Positions 27,602 to 36,615 of a stretch of 64,000 nt of DNA are shown here, in pieces. The notes beneath the pieces were generated by a model. That model did not search any database and was not told the origin of the DNA. It was given only the letters and a program-made list of their open reading frames with translations. Every line of letters begins with the position of its first letter. Positions within the stretch are counted from its first letter, which is position 1. A program made the translations under genes and the position numbers. The stretch comes from Chamaesiphon sp041738715 (GTDB taxonomy: Bacteria > Cyanobacteriota > Cyanobacteriia > Cyanobacteriales > Chamaesiphonaceae). The stretch spans positions 1-64,000 of the forward strand of contig JBGSPI010000059.1 of assembly GCA_041738715.1 (NCBI GenBank), read 5' to 3'.

Positions 27602-27802
27602 TTAGTCCTGCCGATCTGGAAAATGTAGCACTGGCAATCGATCACCGCGAAAGATCTCTTCACTTGCTAATCCTACCTGTTCGAGGATCTCCTGTGTAGC
27701 CCGAACAACAACAACTGTTAATAACCAAGGAGTCACGACCAAACTCACCAGTAAGGATGGTTCAATCTTGGGAATCTGCTGACTAGAAGAGGATGTTGGC
27801 AT
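27602..27802 (-). CDS. Small conserved cyanobacterial protein upstream of ppc
   Basis: A 66-residue protein starts at the ATG at 27802; the frame itself is open from 27916, but the extra N-terminus looks non-coding. It has a Ser-rich start, one hydrophobic stretch (LLVSLVVTPWLLTVVVVRA) that could be a transmembrane helix, and a conserved-looking tail ASEEIFRGDRLPVLHFPD. Function unknown. Position and strand suggest co-transcription with ppc. Confidence 0.6.
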   Translation of the reverse strand: MPTSSSSQQIPKIEPSLLVSLVVTPWLLTVVVVRATQEILEQVGLASEEIFRGDRLPVLHFPDRQD

Positions 27803-28231
27803 AAGACGATGACTGTTACTGCTGTAATGATTCAATTCGCTGTCGATCGAAAGTTGAAGGACTGGGCATCTGGTTTTTCTATCATAATCTAGTTCCCAAA
27901 CCTTCGTTTGCCACAATTAACACAAATCAATGACTAAGGGCAAAAATCTCCGCATCTCCCACCACGACTTCAAATCGCCAAATCTCTAAATAATTTTCAT
28001 CAACTTGGAAAAATGTTAATTGTCAGGGGTGGTTCTGGGTAATTTAGATTCAGGAGTGTAATTAAATTGTTTAGCCAACTTTTGCTCCATTACCGATTGC
28101 TCCGTGGCGACCATCCCCACAAGCTGTAGAACTACTCTCTAGCAGCCGATTTGGGACACTCCCCCTTTACATACCCATCTGCGCTGCTTTTACCCAGTGG
28201 CATATTCCCAGGCTATGAGTCATAAATTTGT
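27803..28231. other. Divergent region between the small gene/ppc and pilM
   Basis: About 430 bases must hold promoters for ppc and for the pil operon. I see no confident promoter, repeat or RNA element. A loose GTGT/ACAC-free A+T-rich patch lies around 27980-28070. Confidence 0.25.
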
Positions 28232-29344
28232 ATGCTGAATCGATTAAAAAATCTATTTCCTCGTCGGGGTAATGGAGTCGCAATCGAACTTTGTTCCGAA
28301 CGGATCAACATTGCTCAACTCCAAAAAAAAGGTGCTGAAATCACGCTCAAAAATCTCTGCTCTGCGGAAGTTCCGGTTGGAATTTTTGAAGAGGGGCGAA
28401 TTGTCAATCCCCAGGAATTGGGAGAGTTGATTACCACTACCCTGGCTGACAATCAAATTAAAGCAACTCACGTCACGACTTCGGTACCGATGCGCGAAGC
28501 AGTGATTAGGTTAATTCCCCTGCCAGCTGAATTGGACGATCGAGAAGTCCGCGATTTGATTTTAAACCAGGAGGCAGCATTATATCTACCCTATCCCCGC
28601 GATGAGGTCGATCTCGACTATCAAAAACTCGATTTAGTTACGGATGAAGATGGGCTTGACAAAGTGCAAGTTATGCTGGCAGCAACCCGCAAGGAAGTTA
28701 CCGATAGTTATCTCGAAACATTCCAATACGCGGGATTATCAGTAAAAGTTCTGGAAATTAGCAGCTTTGCCGTATTGCGTACTATTAAAGAGCAACTGCG
28801 CCAATTTGCCCCCCAAGAAGCAGTTGTGTTAATTGATATCGAGTTTGATTGTACTGAAATTGCCATTGTGGTGAATGGAATTCCCCAATTTAACCGCACC
28901 GTACCGATTGGCACTTTCCAACTGCAAGAGGCTCTGACTAGTGCGATGAATCTCCCCGTCTCGCGGAGTTCTGAGGTCTTGCAAGATATTACGATCCCAG
29001 ATATTGCGGTGAGTAGTCTCAGCCATACCCAGACGATGACTAGTATCAATCCAGGGATGGCCGCCATGATGAGGATTCTGGCGGAACTCGCTGATGAAGT
29101 GCGTCGTTCGATCGAATTTTACATGAGTCATAACGGTCAAGAACTCAAGCTCGAACAACTACTTCTAGCTGGCCCAGGTGGCGGGTTAGGTCAACTCGAC
29201 TTGTTTTTCACCCAAAGATTGAGTATCCCCACGACTCAAATCGATCCAGTCGCTGGTTTGGGCATCGAACCCGAAATGGAAATTCCGCTTGGTCAACGAC
29301 CTGGACTGGGAGTAATTCTAGGACTAGGAATGCGCGAGGTATAA
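28232..29344 (+). CDS. pilM: Type IV pilus assembly protein PilM
   Basis: PilM is an actin/FtsA-like cytoplasmic ATP-binding protein that docks on PilN below the pilus machine. The product (370 residues) shows the N-terminal VAIELCSERINIAQL strand pair, SVPMREAVIRLIPLP, the EAVVLIDIEFDCTEIAIV phosphate-binding strand and the LLLAGPGGGLGQLD adenosine motif. The start codon follows TTTGT and has no clear ribosome site. It heads pilM-N-O-Q; pilN starts five bases after its stop. Confidence 0.93.
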   Translation: MLNRLKNLFPRRGNGVAIELCSERINIAQLQKKGAEITLKNLCSAEVPVGIFEEGRIVNPQELGELITTTLADNQIKATHVTTSVPMREAVIRLIPLPAELDDREVRDLILNQEAALYLPYPRDEVDLDYQKLDLVTDEDGLDKVQVMLAATRKEVTDSYLETFQYAGLSVKVLEISSFAVLRTIKEQLRQFAPQEAVVLIDIEFDCTEIAIVVNGIPQFNRTVPIGTFQLQEALTSAMNLPVSRSSEVLQDITIPDIAVSSLSHTQTMTSINPGMAAMMRILAELADEVRRSIEFYMSHNGQELKLEQLLLAGPGGGLGQLDLFFTQRLSIPTTQIDPVAGLGIEPEMEIPLGQRPGLGVILGLGMREV

Positions 29345-29348
29345 AAAT

Positions 29349-30326
29349 ATGTACAGTTTAGATATCAATTTATTGAGCGAACGGCCGGAATATCGATCGG
29401 GCAAACAGACTCAATCTCAATTTACCAGTGGTCCAACCACAACTACGAGTCAGTATGGTAAGGTGCCAATCTATATCGGTGCCGGAGTTACTGTACTATC
29501 ATTGCTAGCAATCGGTGGTACTTGGCTGTGGACTGGTCAACAAACTACTCAACTAGAAGCCAAGCAGCAAGAATTAGATCGCAAGCTGGGTAGTCTCAAA
29601 GCTCAAGATCAGCAGCTTCAGCAAATTAATGCTGAAGTCGCTCAAATTAACGATGAAACTCAGGCTTTAGCCAGTGTCTTCAATCAAATTCAACCCTGGT
29701 CTGCCGTATTGCAAGACTTACGAGAGAGCATCCCCCAAGGTGTGCAAATCGCTAACGTCGCTCAAACTGAAGTGAAAGCTGATGCACCCGCAGCAGGAGC
29801 CGCACCAGCACCCGCAGCAGGCGGTGGCTTGGCGAAAAAAATCACCACCCCACCCAATCCAGAAGCAAGTCCTCCCCCTGGAGCTAGTCCTGCACCTGCT
29901 GCTAGTACACCAGCAGTTCCGACTAGCACCCCGCCAACCGCAACCTTGGCTGCGGAGATCCCGACAACCAAACTAGATATCACTGGGACAGCCAAATCCT
30001 TTGAAGAAGTCAACAATTTTATCTTGACACTCAAGCAGTCAGCCTTTTTTAACCCTGATGATACTCAGTTACTGAGTGCTAGTTTGACCGATGCTGTCGC
30101 CTTGACAAAAGTTCCTCTCGCTAAGGAAAAAGAACCGACCGAACAAGATCTAGCGGCGGCGGATAAACTGAATCGATTAGAACTGCCCAAGGTAGTTGAC
30201 TACAAGATTCAAACTTCACTCAAACGGATTCCCGCCACCGACCTGATCCGGGAATTAGAACGCAAAGGGGCAGTCGGGCTGGTAACTCGCCTTAGAAGTC
30301 TTCAACAACAGCAGGTAATCAAATAA
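29349..30326 (+). CDS. pilN: Type IV pilus assembly protein PilN
   Basis: A bitopic inner-membrane protein. The first ten residues hold the DINLL motif that inserts into PilM. A single transmembrane helix follows at about residues 41-61, then a coiled coil rich in Gln and Leu to about residue 110. The periplasmic domain is interrupted by a long Pro/Ala linker (about 140-200), a common feature of cyanobacterial PilN. A GAGG at 29334 may serve as ribosome site. Its stop overlaps the pilO start by one base. Confidence 0.9.
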   Translation: MYSLDINLLSERPEYRSGKQTQSQFTSGPTTTTSQYGKVPIYIGAGVTVLSLLAIGGTWLWTGQQTTQLEAKQQELDRKLGSLKAQDQQLQQINAEVAQINDETQALASVFNQIQPWSAVLQDLRESIPQGVQIANVAQTEVKADAPAAGAAPAPAAGGGLAKKITTPPNPEASPPPGASPAPAASTPAVPTSTPPTATLAAEIPTTKLDITGTAKSFEEVNNFILTLKQSAFFNPDDTQLLSASLTDAVALTKVPLAKEKEPTEQDLAAADKLNRLELPKVVDYKIQTSLKRIPATDLIRELERKGAVGLVTRLRSLQQQQVIK

Positions 30327-31099
30327 TGGCATATAGTAGCGATTTAATCGATAACGATATATCTATTAGTCAATCTTTCATCGCCGCACCAACATATCCC
30401 TCAATTTTTGGGATTACATTTAGTCCACCGATCGTTGGTATCGGTTTAGCAGCGGCTGGTGTGGCAATTTCTGGATATTTATTTGTGAGTTTTTTACAAC
30501 CACAATTGGCTAAAAATCAAGAGTTGGAAACAAAACTAGCTCAAACTCAAGAGCAGATTCAACAACGCCAAGACAATGCTAAAAAAATTGCCGCTGCGGA
30601 ACAGAGTCGCGATCGAGTGAAAGCCCAAAAGCAAGTAGTCGTCGGTTTGTTTGCTAGTGATAAAAAGCTAGATACCCTGTTACTAGATTTGAATAAATTA
30701 GTCAATATCCGGCAGGGTGAGTTACAAAAATTCACTCCAGATGCCCCCGCTGCTAGTGGTGGTAATGGTGCAACTGTTGTCACAGATAGTTCTCTAGGCG
30801 CAGCTTTAAATAATAAAGTCAAACGCAAAGGGGTGGCGATCGAAGTTAACGGTAATTTTGAACAAGTGCAATCGATTTTACGGACGATCGAAAGATTGGA
30901 TCAATTACTACTTGTCAAAGATTTTCGTGCGGATGTAGACAAGTCAACTCAGAAGATCGTAGTAGATGCTCAAGGACGAATCGTTCCCCAACCTGACGCT
31001 ATCATCAAAACTTCCTTTAAAATCCAAGCTTTGATTCCCTTGAGTCCCGCAGAGCAAGCAGCAGCAACGCCGCCCCCCGCACCAGCTAAGAAGAAGTAA
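30326..31099 (+). CDS. pilO: Type IV pilus assembly protein PilO
   Basis: The inner-membrane partner of PilN in the alignment complex. One transmembrane helix (about residues 35-56) is followed by a coiled coil (LAKNQELETKLAQTQEQIQQ) and a ferredoxin-like periplasmic domain with the VNGNFEQVQSILRTIERL strand-helix pair. The tail is Pro/Ala/Lys-rich. It overlaps pilN by one base and is separated from pilQ by 121 bases; no pilP lies between them, as usual in cyanobacteria. Confidence 0.9.
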   Translation: MAYSSDLIDNDISISQSFIAAPTYPSIFGITFSPPIVGIGLAAAGVAISGYLFVSFLQPQLAKNQELETKLAQTQEQIQQRQDNAKKIAAAEQSRDRVKAQKQVVVGLFASDKKLDTLLLDLNKLVNIRQGELQKFTPDAPAASGGNGATVVTDSSLGAALNNKVKRKGVAIEVNGNFEQVQSILRTIERLDQLLLVKDFRADVDKSTQKIVVDAQGRIVPQPDAIIKTSFKIQALIPLSPAEQAAATPPPAPAKKK

Positions 31100-31220
31100 A
31101 TATTGACATCCTCGTTAGCTAGCCCAAACAACATCAGTTTGCTAGGCATGTCCAGTTTATTCAATCCCAAATTTCCCCCACCACCCCGACCAACTATTTT
31201 CCTGGATTAGGAGATCTAAA

Positions 31221-33194
31221 GTGAGACAACGTAAACAGATTATTACCAGTATTGTAATGGGTAGCGCGGTTGCGGCATTCTCTGCAACTGCCGTTAGCGC
31301 GACTCTACAACCAGCCAATCAGAACAAGCCAACCGCCAGCAGCGACCTGCTTGCTCAAACACCACCCTTGGTTCCCAACCCCCAAATCACCATTGATGGT
31401 GTCACCCCCACACCTGGTGTGGGGTTACTAACTCCAACTATGCCTCGTGCTGTAGCCCCCCCTGTCGGCGATATCAGTGTCTCGAATCTGGATGGTACAA
31501 TTTTCAGCAACGTCGATCTAGGCAGTGAAAGAAATATACCTAAATTAACATTGAAGGATGCTCCCATTCGAGAAGTACTAGAGATATTGGTTCAAGCTTC
31601 TGGACTCAACCTAGCATACATGTCGAGTAATCCTGACGATAAAAATAATCAGGCAGCCGTCACCCCAAAAACTGAACCAAGAATCACCCTTAATCTCCGC
31701 AATGAACCCGTCCAAAGTGCATTTAACTACGTGCTGAAGATGAGTGGTTACGAAGCCGTTCGAGTGGGGCGGACTATTTTTGTCGGGCCAAAGTTACCTG
31801 ATTCGATTCAGGAAAATATTGTCCGGACACTAAGAGTAAACCAGATTTCGGCTCCTGCTGCTGCGGCATTTTTAGCTTCCCAGGGCGCAGAAGCGAGAAC
31901 TCCCCAAGAAACAACAGTATCGGAATCACTAAAAGTAGGGGAAGTAACGCAAACAAGCATTAAAAAATCGATCCAAGTTGGTATTACCAGCATTAATACG
32001 GCGAATGCGCCAACTTTGTTACGAGGTCTTGCTGTCAATGTTGATGAACGTCTAAACTCAATCACTTTAGTGGGACCAGCTCGCAAGGTAGAAGTAGCTT
32101 CAGCCATGATAACTAGACTGGATGCTCGTCGTCGTCAAGTTGCGCTGAATGTCAAAATCGTCGATGTCAACCTTTCTAATGCAGATAGCATGAGCAACAG
32201 CCTATCCTTTAAGGCTGGAGAAGGTTTCCTCTCCGTTGATAATGGTGCCGCTGTTTATAACTACGGTGGCTACAATCCACCGAAAACTAATCAGGTACTC
32301 AATAGTGTCACCACACCACCTATTGGCAGGCTAACTTTACCAGGTGACTCTACTCCATTTCTCGACTATTCGCCCAATGCAAATTTTAGCAATCAAACTG
32401 GTGGACCTGATGCGGCTGGACTAGGTAATATTCCTCGTCCTGGCTTCGGTACCACCGAAAATCCTTATCAACCAGGTGTGACTAGCTATACAGCAGGTTC
32501 CTCTACTCCACTTTTCAATGCCAACGGTGATATTATTGGATTTAACGTTACGCCAGACAAATATACTTACGCACTACCACAAAATTTCCAATACCCCACA
32601 AAGTTTCTTTCCACGCTCCAAGCGCAAATCATCAGTGGCAATGGCAAAATCTTGACCGACCCTACCCTAGTCGTTCAAGAGGGTCAAAAATCGACTGTAA
32701 ATCTCACGCAACAAGTGTTTGGTGGCTTTAAAATCAACTCTGTAGCCGGGACTGGGGCAACTACTAGCACCAGGGAGCCAATTATCAAGGAAGCTGGATT
32801 GAGTCTAGATATCTTGGTCAATCGGATTGATGATAATGGATTTGTTTCCGTGGGTGTTACGCCGACTGTATCCTCGATCGGTAGCACCGTAAATACTGGG
32901 GATGGTGAGATCAGTCTGCTCCAATCGCGGACGATGAATTCTGGTGAGATTCGCTTGCGGGATGGTCAAACACTGATTCTATCGGGAATTATCCAAGAAT
33001 CCGATCGCACCAGTGTTTCTAAGGTGCCAATTCTTGGCGATATTCCGATCCTCGGAGCCTTATTCCGCAGCACGAGTAAATCTAATCAACGTCAAGAAGT
33101 AGTTGTCTTACTCACACCCCAAATTTTGGATGATAACAAAACGCAGGTGAATTATACACCTGGGGTTGATGCCAGACTGATGCTTGGCCGTTAG
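31221..33194 (+). CDS. pilQ: Type IV pilus secretin PilQ
   Basis: PilQ is the outer-membrane secretin ring through which the pilus exits. A GTG start with a good AGGAGA ribosome site seven bases upstream gives a signal peptide (about residues 1-33). N-domain repeats follow, including LKDAPIREVLEILVQASGLN, a secretin/TonB short N-domain, and NVDERLNSITLVGP. The C-terminal secretin core has GEIRLRDGQTLILSGII and VPILGDIPILGALFR. The 121-base gap after pilO may hold an extra promoter. A hairpin with a T-tract follows the stop. Confidence 0.95.
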   Translation: MRQRKQIITSIVMGSAVAAFSATAVSATLQPANQNKPTASSDLLAQTPPLVPNPQITIDGVTPTPGVGLLTPTMPRAVAPPVGDISVSNLDGTIFSNVDLGSERNIPKLTLKDAPIREVLEILVQASGLNLAYMSSNPDDKNNQAAVTPKTEPRITLNLRNEPVQSAFNYVLKMSGYEAVRVGRTIFVGPKLPDSIQENIVRTLRVNQISAPAAAAFLASQGAEARTPQETTVSESLKVGEVTQTSIKKSIQVGITSINTANAPTLLRGLAVNVDERLNSITLVGPARKVEVASAMITRLDARRRQVALNVKIVDVNLSNADSMSNSLSFKAGEGFLSVDNGAAVYNYGGYNPPKTNQVLNSVTTPPIGRLTLPGDSTPFLDYSPNANFSNQTGGPDAAGLGNIPRPGFGTTENPYQPGVTSYTAGSSTPLFNANGDIIGFNVTPDKYTYALPQNFQYPTKFLSTLQAQIISGNGKILTDPTLVVQEGQKSTVNLTQQVFGGFKINSVAGTGATTSTREPIIKEAGLSLDILVNRIDDNGFVSVGVTPTVSSIGSTVNTGDGEISLLQSRTMNSGEIRLRDGQTLILSGIIQESDRTSVSKVPILGDIPILGALFRSTSKSNQRQEVVVLLTPQILDDNKTQVNYTPGVDARLMLGR

Positions 33195-33206
33195 GTGAAT
33201 GCGGCG

Positions 33207-33249
33207 AGTGGGTGTGGGTGAGTAATAGTACTCATTTACACCCACTTTT
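33207..33249 (+). terminator. Terminator of the pil operon
   Basis: Stem AGTGGGTGT / ACACCCACT, extended by GAGTA / TACTC, is followed by TTTTG. It starts 13 bases after the pilQ stop. Confidence 0.8.
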
Positions 33250-33588
33250 GGCAAGATTTCACCTAAATGATAAGCAAAATAACGAAAATCAACATAAATT
33301 AAAGCTTTCAGCGATCCAGATTAGGCTCGTAGACATTAGAATAATGCAGTGGAAGTACGATAGAGATCGCAGACGGTAAGCCATTTGCGTCAGATTCTCG
33401 CATTTTTATGGCAAACTAGACTGACGACTAATGGTCGCAGTCGATCGGCACTAAACGAAATATTGCGATCTAAAACCGTTAGTCAGTCTGCCTTGTAGCC
33501 CTATTTCCATCAAATATTGGCACCCATCCCAGCTCGGAACATGAGCCTGTGCCAGACCCGTACCAACCTCATTAATGGAGATCTATAC
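33250..33588. other. Leader region of the HU gene
   Basis: About 340 bases lie between the pilQ terminator and the HU start. An in-frame extension of the HU frame to 33517 has no support. A GGAG at 33577 before the ATG is the ribosome site. I see no recognised RNA element; weak TAATGC/AGAATAAT promoter-like words occur near 33340. Confidence 0.35.
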
Positions 33589-33870
33589 ATGAATAAAGGT
33601 GAATTAGTCGATCAGGTAGCCGAAAAAGCTAGTGTGACTAAAAAGCAAGCTGATACAGTTTTGTCAGCCGCATTGGAAGCAATTATGGAAGCTGTATCTA
33701 AAGGTGACAAAGTTACCCTTGTCGGCTTTGGTTCCTTTGAACCCAGAAACCGCCAAAAACGCGAAGGGCGCAATCCTAGAACCGGAGAGAAAATGGAAAT
33801 TCCGGCAACTACAGTGCCGGCTTTCTCGGCAGGTAAATTGTTCAAAGATAAAGTTTCTGCTGAAGATTAA
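33589..33870 (+). CDS. HU-family DNA-binding protein
   Basis: A 93-residue histone-like nucleoid protein. It begins MNKGELVDQVAEKASVTKKQAD and ends with the DNA-binding arm (GFGSFEPRNRQKREGRNPRTG) and AFSAGKLFKDKV. The start at 33589 gives the normal family length and has a GGAG eight bases upstream; the longer frame from 33517 is not supported. A strong hairpin follows 20 bases after the stop. Confidence 0.95.
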   Translation: MNKGELVDQVAEKASVTKKQADTVLSAALEAIMEAVSKGDKVTLVGFGSFEPRNRQKREGRNPRTGEKMEIPATTVPAFSAGKLFKDKVSAED

Positions 33871-33890
33871 TTAGCTTAAACAGTAGAAAC

Positions 33891-34004
33891 CCCGCGCTCT
33901 ACCTGATCAGGTGAGCGACGGGCGCAGCTGGTAGTGCGGAGGTATCCTCCACAATATTGCCTGTTCTTTCACAACCTGAGTGAATGCAAAAGCATCCAAA
34001 CAGG
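33891..34004 (+). other. Structured intergenic stretch after HU (candidate leader or small RNA)
   Basis: Three consecutive hairpins fill most of this gap. Hairpin 1 (33891-33922) pairs CCCG-CGCTC-ACCTGA with TCAGGT-GAGCG-CGGG. Hairpin 2 (33938-33950) is GGAGG-TAT-CCTCC. Hairpin 3 is CCTGTT/AACAGG (33960-34004) enclosing ATGC-AAAA-GCAT. There is no T-tract after hairpin 1, so it is not a classical terminator. It precedes the CobD-like gene, but no B12-box or other known riboswitch core is visible. Confidence 0.4.
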
Positions 34005-34036
34005 TCTGTGTCACCTAAATTTATCCGCGCAGAAAC

Positions 34037-35116
34037 TTGTTAAATCGACCACAACATGGGGGGAATCCAAACTGGGCAGCGAAACTAGCTGGCTGTCCCC
34101 CCTCTCTTATTTTAGATTTTTCAGCGAGTATTACTCCCTTTGGTTCGTCGCCAACAGCAATCGCGGCGATTAAACAGCGTTTAGATACACTCGCAACCTA
34201 TCCCGACCCTGACTATCCAGAACTCTGTCGGGCGATCGCCGATCACCACAATGTCGATCCTGACTGGATTTTACCTGGCAATGGTGCCGCAGAACTATTG
34301 ACTTGGGCAGCTTGGGAATTATCTAAGCTCAATATTACATTACTCCCAACTCCAGCTTTTGGGGATTACTGGCGATCTCTCCAAACCTTTGGTACCAGGA
34401 TTGTACCGCGATCGATGATCTTGGCAGATGGGGGGATTGGCGATCTTGATTTTGCGCTCCGCCATCTTCCTACCGAAATTCCCCATTCTCTCGGATTAAT
34501 CGTCAATAATCCGCACAACCCGACGGGGCAAATTTGGCAGAGAGAGACAATCACATCCTATTTCAATGAATTTGAACTGACAATCGTGGATGAGTCCTTT
34601 ATGGACTTTTTAGACCCAACTGAGCAGCAAAGTCTAATTCCGATGATTGGTACATATCCCAATTTGGTGGTCTTACGATCGCTAACAAAATTCTACGGAT
34701 TGCCGGGATTACGATTGGGCTATTGTATCGCTCATCCCGATCGATTACGACGGTGGCAAAATTGGCGCGATCCTTGGCCAGTAAATTCCCTTGCCGCAGC
34801 CGCAGCCATTGAAGTTTTGCAAGATACCCAGTTTCAACAAATGACCTGGGATTGGCTCCGTCCTGCCCGCGAGAGCTTATTTGACAGTCTGAGTCAGATA
34901 CCAGGGTTGTATCCCTATCCCGGAGCCGCAAATTTTCTCCTCGTCAAATCAGATCGCTCGGCAACTGAACTCCAAGCTGAACTCCTGAAACAGCATCAAA
35001 TTTTAATCCGCGATTGTCTCAGTTTCCCCGAACTGGGAGATCGATTCTTTCGGGTTGCCGTTCGGACGGTCGAGGAGAACGATCGACTCATCGCTGGACT
35101 GAATCAATTATGCTAA
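34037..35116 (+). CDS. CobD-like threonine-phosphate decarboxylase (PLP, aminotransferase fold)
   Basis: This is a class I/II PLP enzyme related to histidinol-phosphate aminotransferase. It starts in the CobD manner (NRPQHGGNPNWAAKLAG), then LDFSASITPFG, ILPGNGAAELL, NNPHNPTGQIW, VDESFMDF and the PLP lysine in SLTKFYGLPGLRLGY. CobD makes aminopropanol phosphate for the cobalamin nucleotide loop; the HGGN start favours it over HisC. The start must be the TTG at 34037: an in-frame TAA lies 21 bases upstream and no ATG fits. No other cobalamin gene is nearby. Confidence 0.82.
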   Translation: MLNRPQHGGNPNWAAKLAGCPPSLILDFSASITPFGSSPTAIAAIKQRLDTLATYPDPDYPELCRAIADHHNVDPDWILPGNGAAELLTWAAWELSKLNITLLPTPAFGDYWRSLQTFGTRIVPRSMILADGGIGDLDFALRHLPTEIPHSLGLIVNNPHNPTGQIWQRETITSYFNEFELTIVDESFMDFLDPTEQQSLIPMIGTYPNLVVLRSLTKFYGLPGLRLGYCIAHPDRLRRWQNWRDPWPVNSLAAAAAIEVLQDTQFQQMTWDWLRPARESLFDSLSQIPGLYPYPGAANFLLVKSDRSATELQAELLKQHQILIRDCLSFPELGDRFFRVAVRTVEENDRLIAGLNQLC

Positions 35117-35211
35117 ACTGCTGGACTGAAAATTTTTGACGCAGTTGGGATATGGTGGAGGGACGATCGAAAATCACGATCGCCAAATTAACTAATCCAT
35201 AATATTTAGCC

Positions 35212-36504
35212 ATGTCTTTAGCTGTAATATCTGCGATCGCAGGGTTGTTCGTAGGTGCTGGGGGCTGCTACATCTGGCGCGAGGAATATCTGCGGCGACA
35301 ATTGGGGCGGATCTTAGCAGTGATGGACTCAGCCCAAGAGTCTGAAAATATCGCATTGCCGATCATGTCAAAAGTCCAGCGGCGCGCGGTAATTATGCAG
35401 CAAGAACAACAGCAGCTAGAGCAACAGTTATTGAGTTGGCAGTCGGCACTAGTTCAAGCTCCCATCGGCTATTTACAACTCGATGATGCCAATCAGATTA
35501 TCTTGTGTAATCAGATCGCACAACAGTTGCTGCAAATTCACAATTGGCAGCCGGGGCAATTAAGATTGTTATTGGAATTAGTTCGTTCCCATGAACTTGA
35601 TCGCTTAATTGAACAAACACGATCGCGTCAGCAGCCGCAAGAATTAGTCTGGCAATTTTATTCTGGGTATAAATCAGCAAATTCCCAATCGATTTGGCTC
35701 AAAGCCAATAGTATTCCGCTGATTGATGGAGAAATCGGTGTATTTGTCGAGAGCCAGCAAACCCAAATTGATGCCGCAACAGCACGGGAGCGATGGTTAG
35801 CGGATCTCGCCCATGAAATCCGCACACCGCTAACGGCGATGCGGCTCGTCGCGGAGACATTAGAACCCAGAGTCGCGCCTAATTTGACGCGCTGGGTGCA
35901 ACGGATGTTGAATGAAACCAATCGGCTGATCGATTTGGTGCAGAATTTTCTCGAACTCTCACAGCTAGAAACCGCTCCCGATCGATATCTACATTTAATA
36001 GAAGTAGACGCGATCGAACTTATCTTAGCAGCTTGGCAGAGTCTCGAACCAATTGCCACACAGAGACAAATTGAATTAATTTATGCGGGACCACAGCAGC
36101 TAATTTGCCAACTAGATCGAGCGAGATTTACCCAAATATTTATCAACTTATTCGATAATAGTATTAAATACTGTCCCGATCGTGGGCACATTTGGATCGA
36201 TATCCAGTTGTCAGCAGCGGAAACTTTTAGTCAAGTCACTATCGATCTGTATGATGATGGTAATGGATTTGCACCAGAGGACATTCCATATATTTTTGAC
36301 CGATTATATCGGGGTGATACCTCTCGCCACCGCCAAGGCTCAAATTCTGAAAACTTGGGCAAATCTACCGCTGGGAGTGGATTAGGACTGGCAATTGTCC
36401 GGCAAATTGCGATTGCCCATGGCGGAACTGTCACAGCGTGCAATCATCCAAAAACAGGTGGAGCTTGGATCCAGTTGATCTTGCCCCAGATTGAATTGAC
36501 TTGA
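35212..36504 (+). CDS. Sensor histidine kinase, SphS-like (phosphate response)
   Basis: A 430-residue kinase with an N-terminal hydrophobic segment (about residues 1-20), a glutamine-rich helix and a PAS-like domain (APIGYLQLDDANQIILCN). HisKA follows with the phospho-accepting His in LAHEIRTPLTAM, then HATPase_c: N-box NLFDNSIKYC, DDGNGFAPEDIPYIFDRLYRGD and GSGLGLAIVRQIAIAHGG. The phoU gene 111 bases downstream and the SphS-like layout suggest it senses phosphate limitation. The cognate regulator sphR is not in the window. Confidence 0.85.
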   Translation: MSLAVISAIAGLFVGAGGCYIWREEYLRRQLGRILAVMDSAQESENIALPIMSKVQRRAVIMQQEQQQLEQQLLSWQSALVQAPIGYLQLDDANQIILCNQIAQQLLQIHNWQPGQLRLLLELVRSHELDRLIEQTRSRQQPQELVWQFYSGYKSANSQSIWLKANSIPLIDGEIGVFVESQQTQIDAATARERWLADLAHEIRTPLTAMRLVAETLEPRVAPNLTRWVQRMLNETNRLIDLVQNFLELSQLETAPDRYLHLIEVDAIELILAAWQSLEPIATQRQIELIYAGPQQLICQLDRARFTQIFINLFDNSIKYCPDRGHIWIDIQLSAAETFSQVTIDLYDDGNGFAPEDIPYIFDRLYRGDTSRHRQGSNSENLGKSTAGSGLGLAIVRQIAIAHGGTVTACNHPKTGGAWIQLILPQIELT

Positions 36505-36615
36505 TTTTCAGTTTTAGTGATGTTCGAGACAACAATGAAATAGATCTGTTCGTTAGAATGGGAAAGTGTGAATTTTTGAGGTCTACACACTCGTATAAAA
36601 TCCTACCTGTTAAAT

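Noticed and set aside
31100..31125. ATTGACATCCTC after pilO, like an IS605 right end
   Set aside because: Only 12 bases resemble the end and no stem-loop or partner end follows, so chance is likely.
33921..33962. tRNA-like D-arm (GCGCAGCTGGTAGTGC) after the HU gene
   Set aside because: It has a D-stem-like pair, but no matching anticodon stem, T-loop TTC or 3' acceptor partner follows, so no tRNA is supported.
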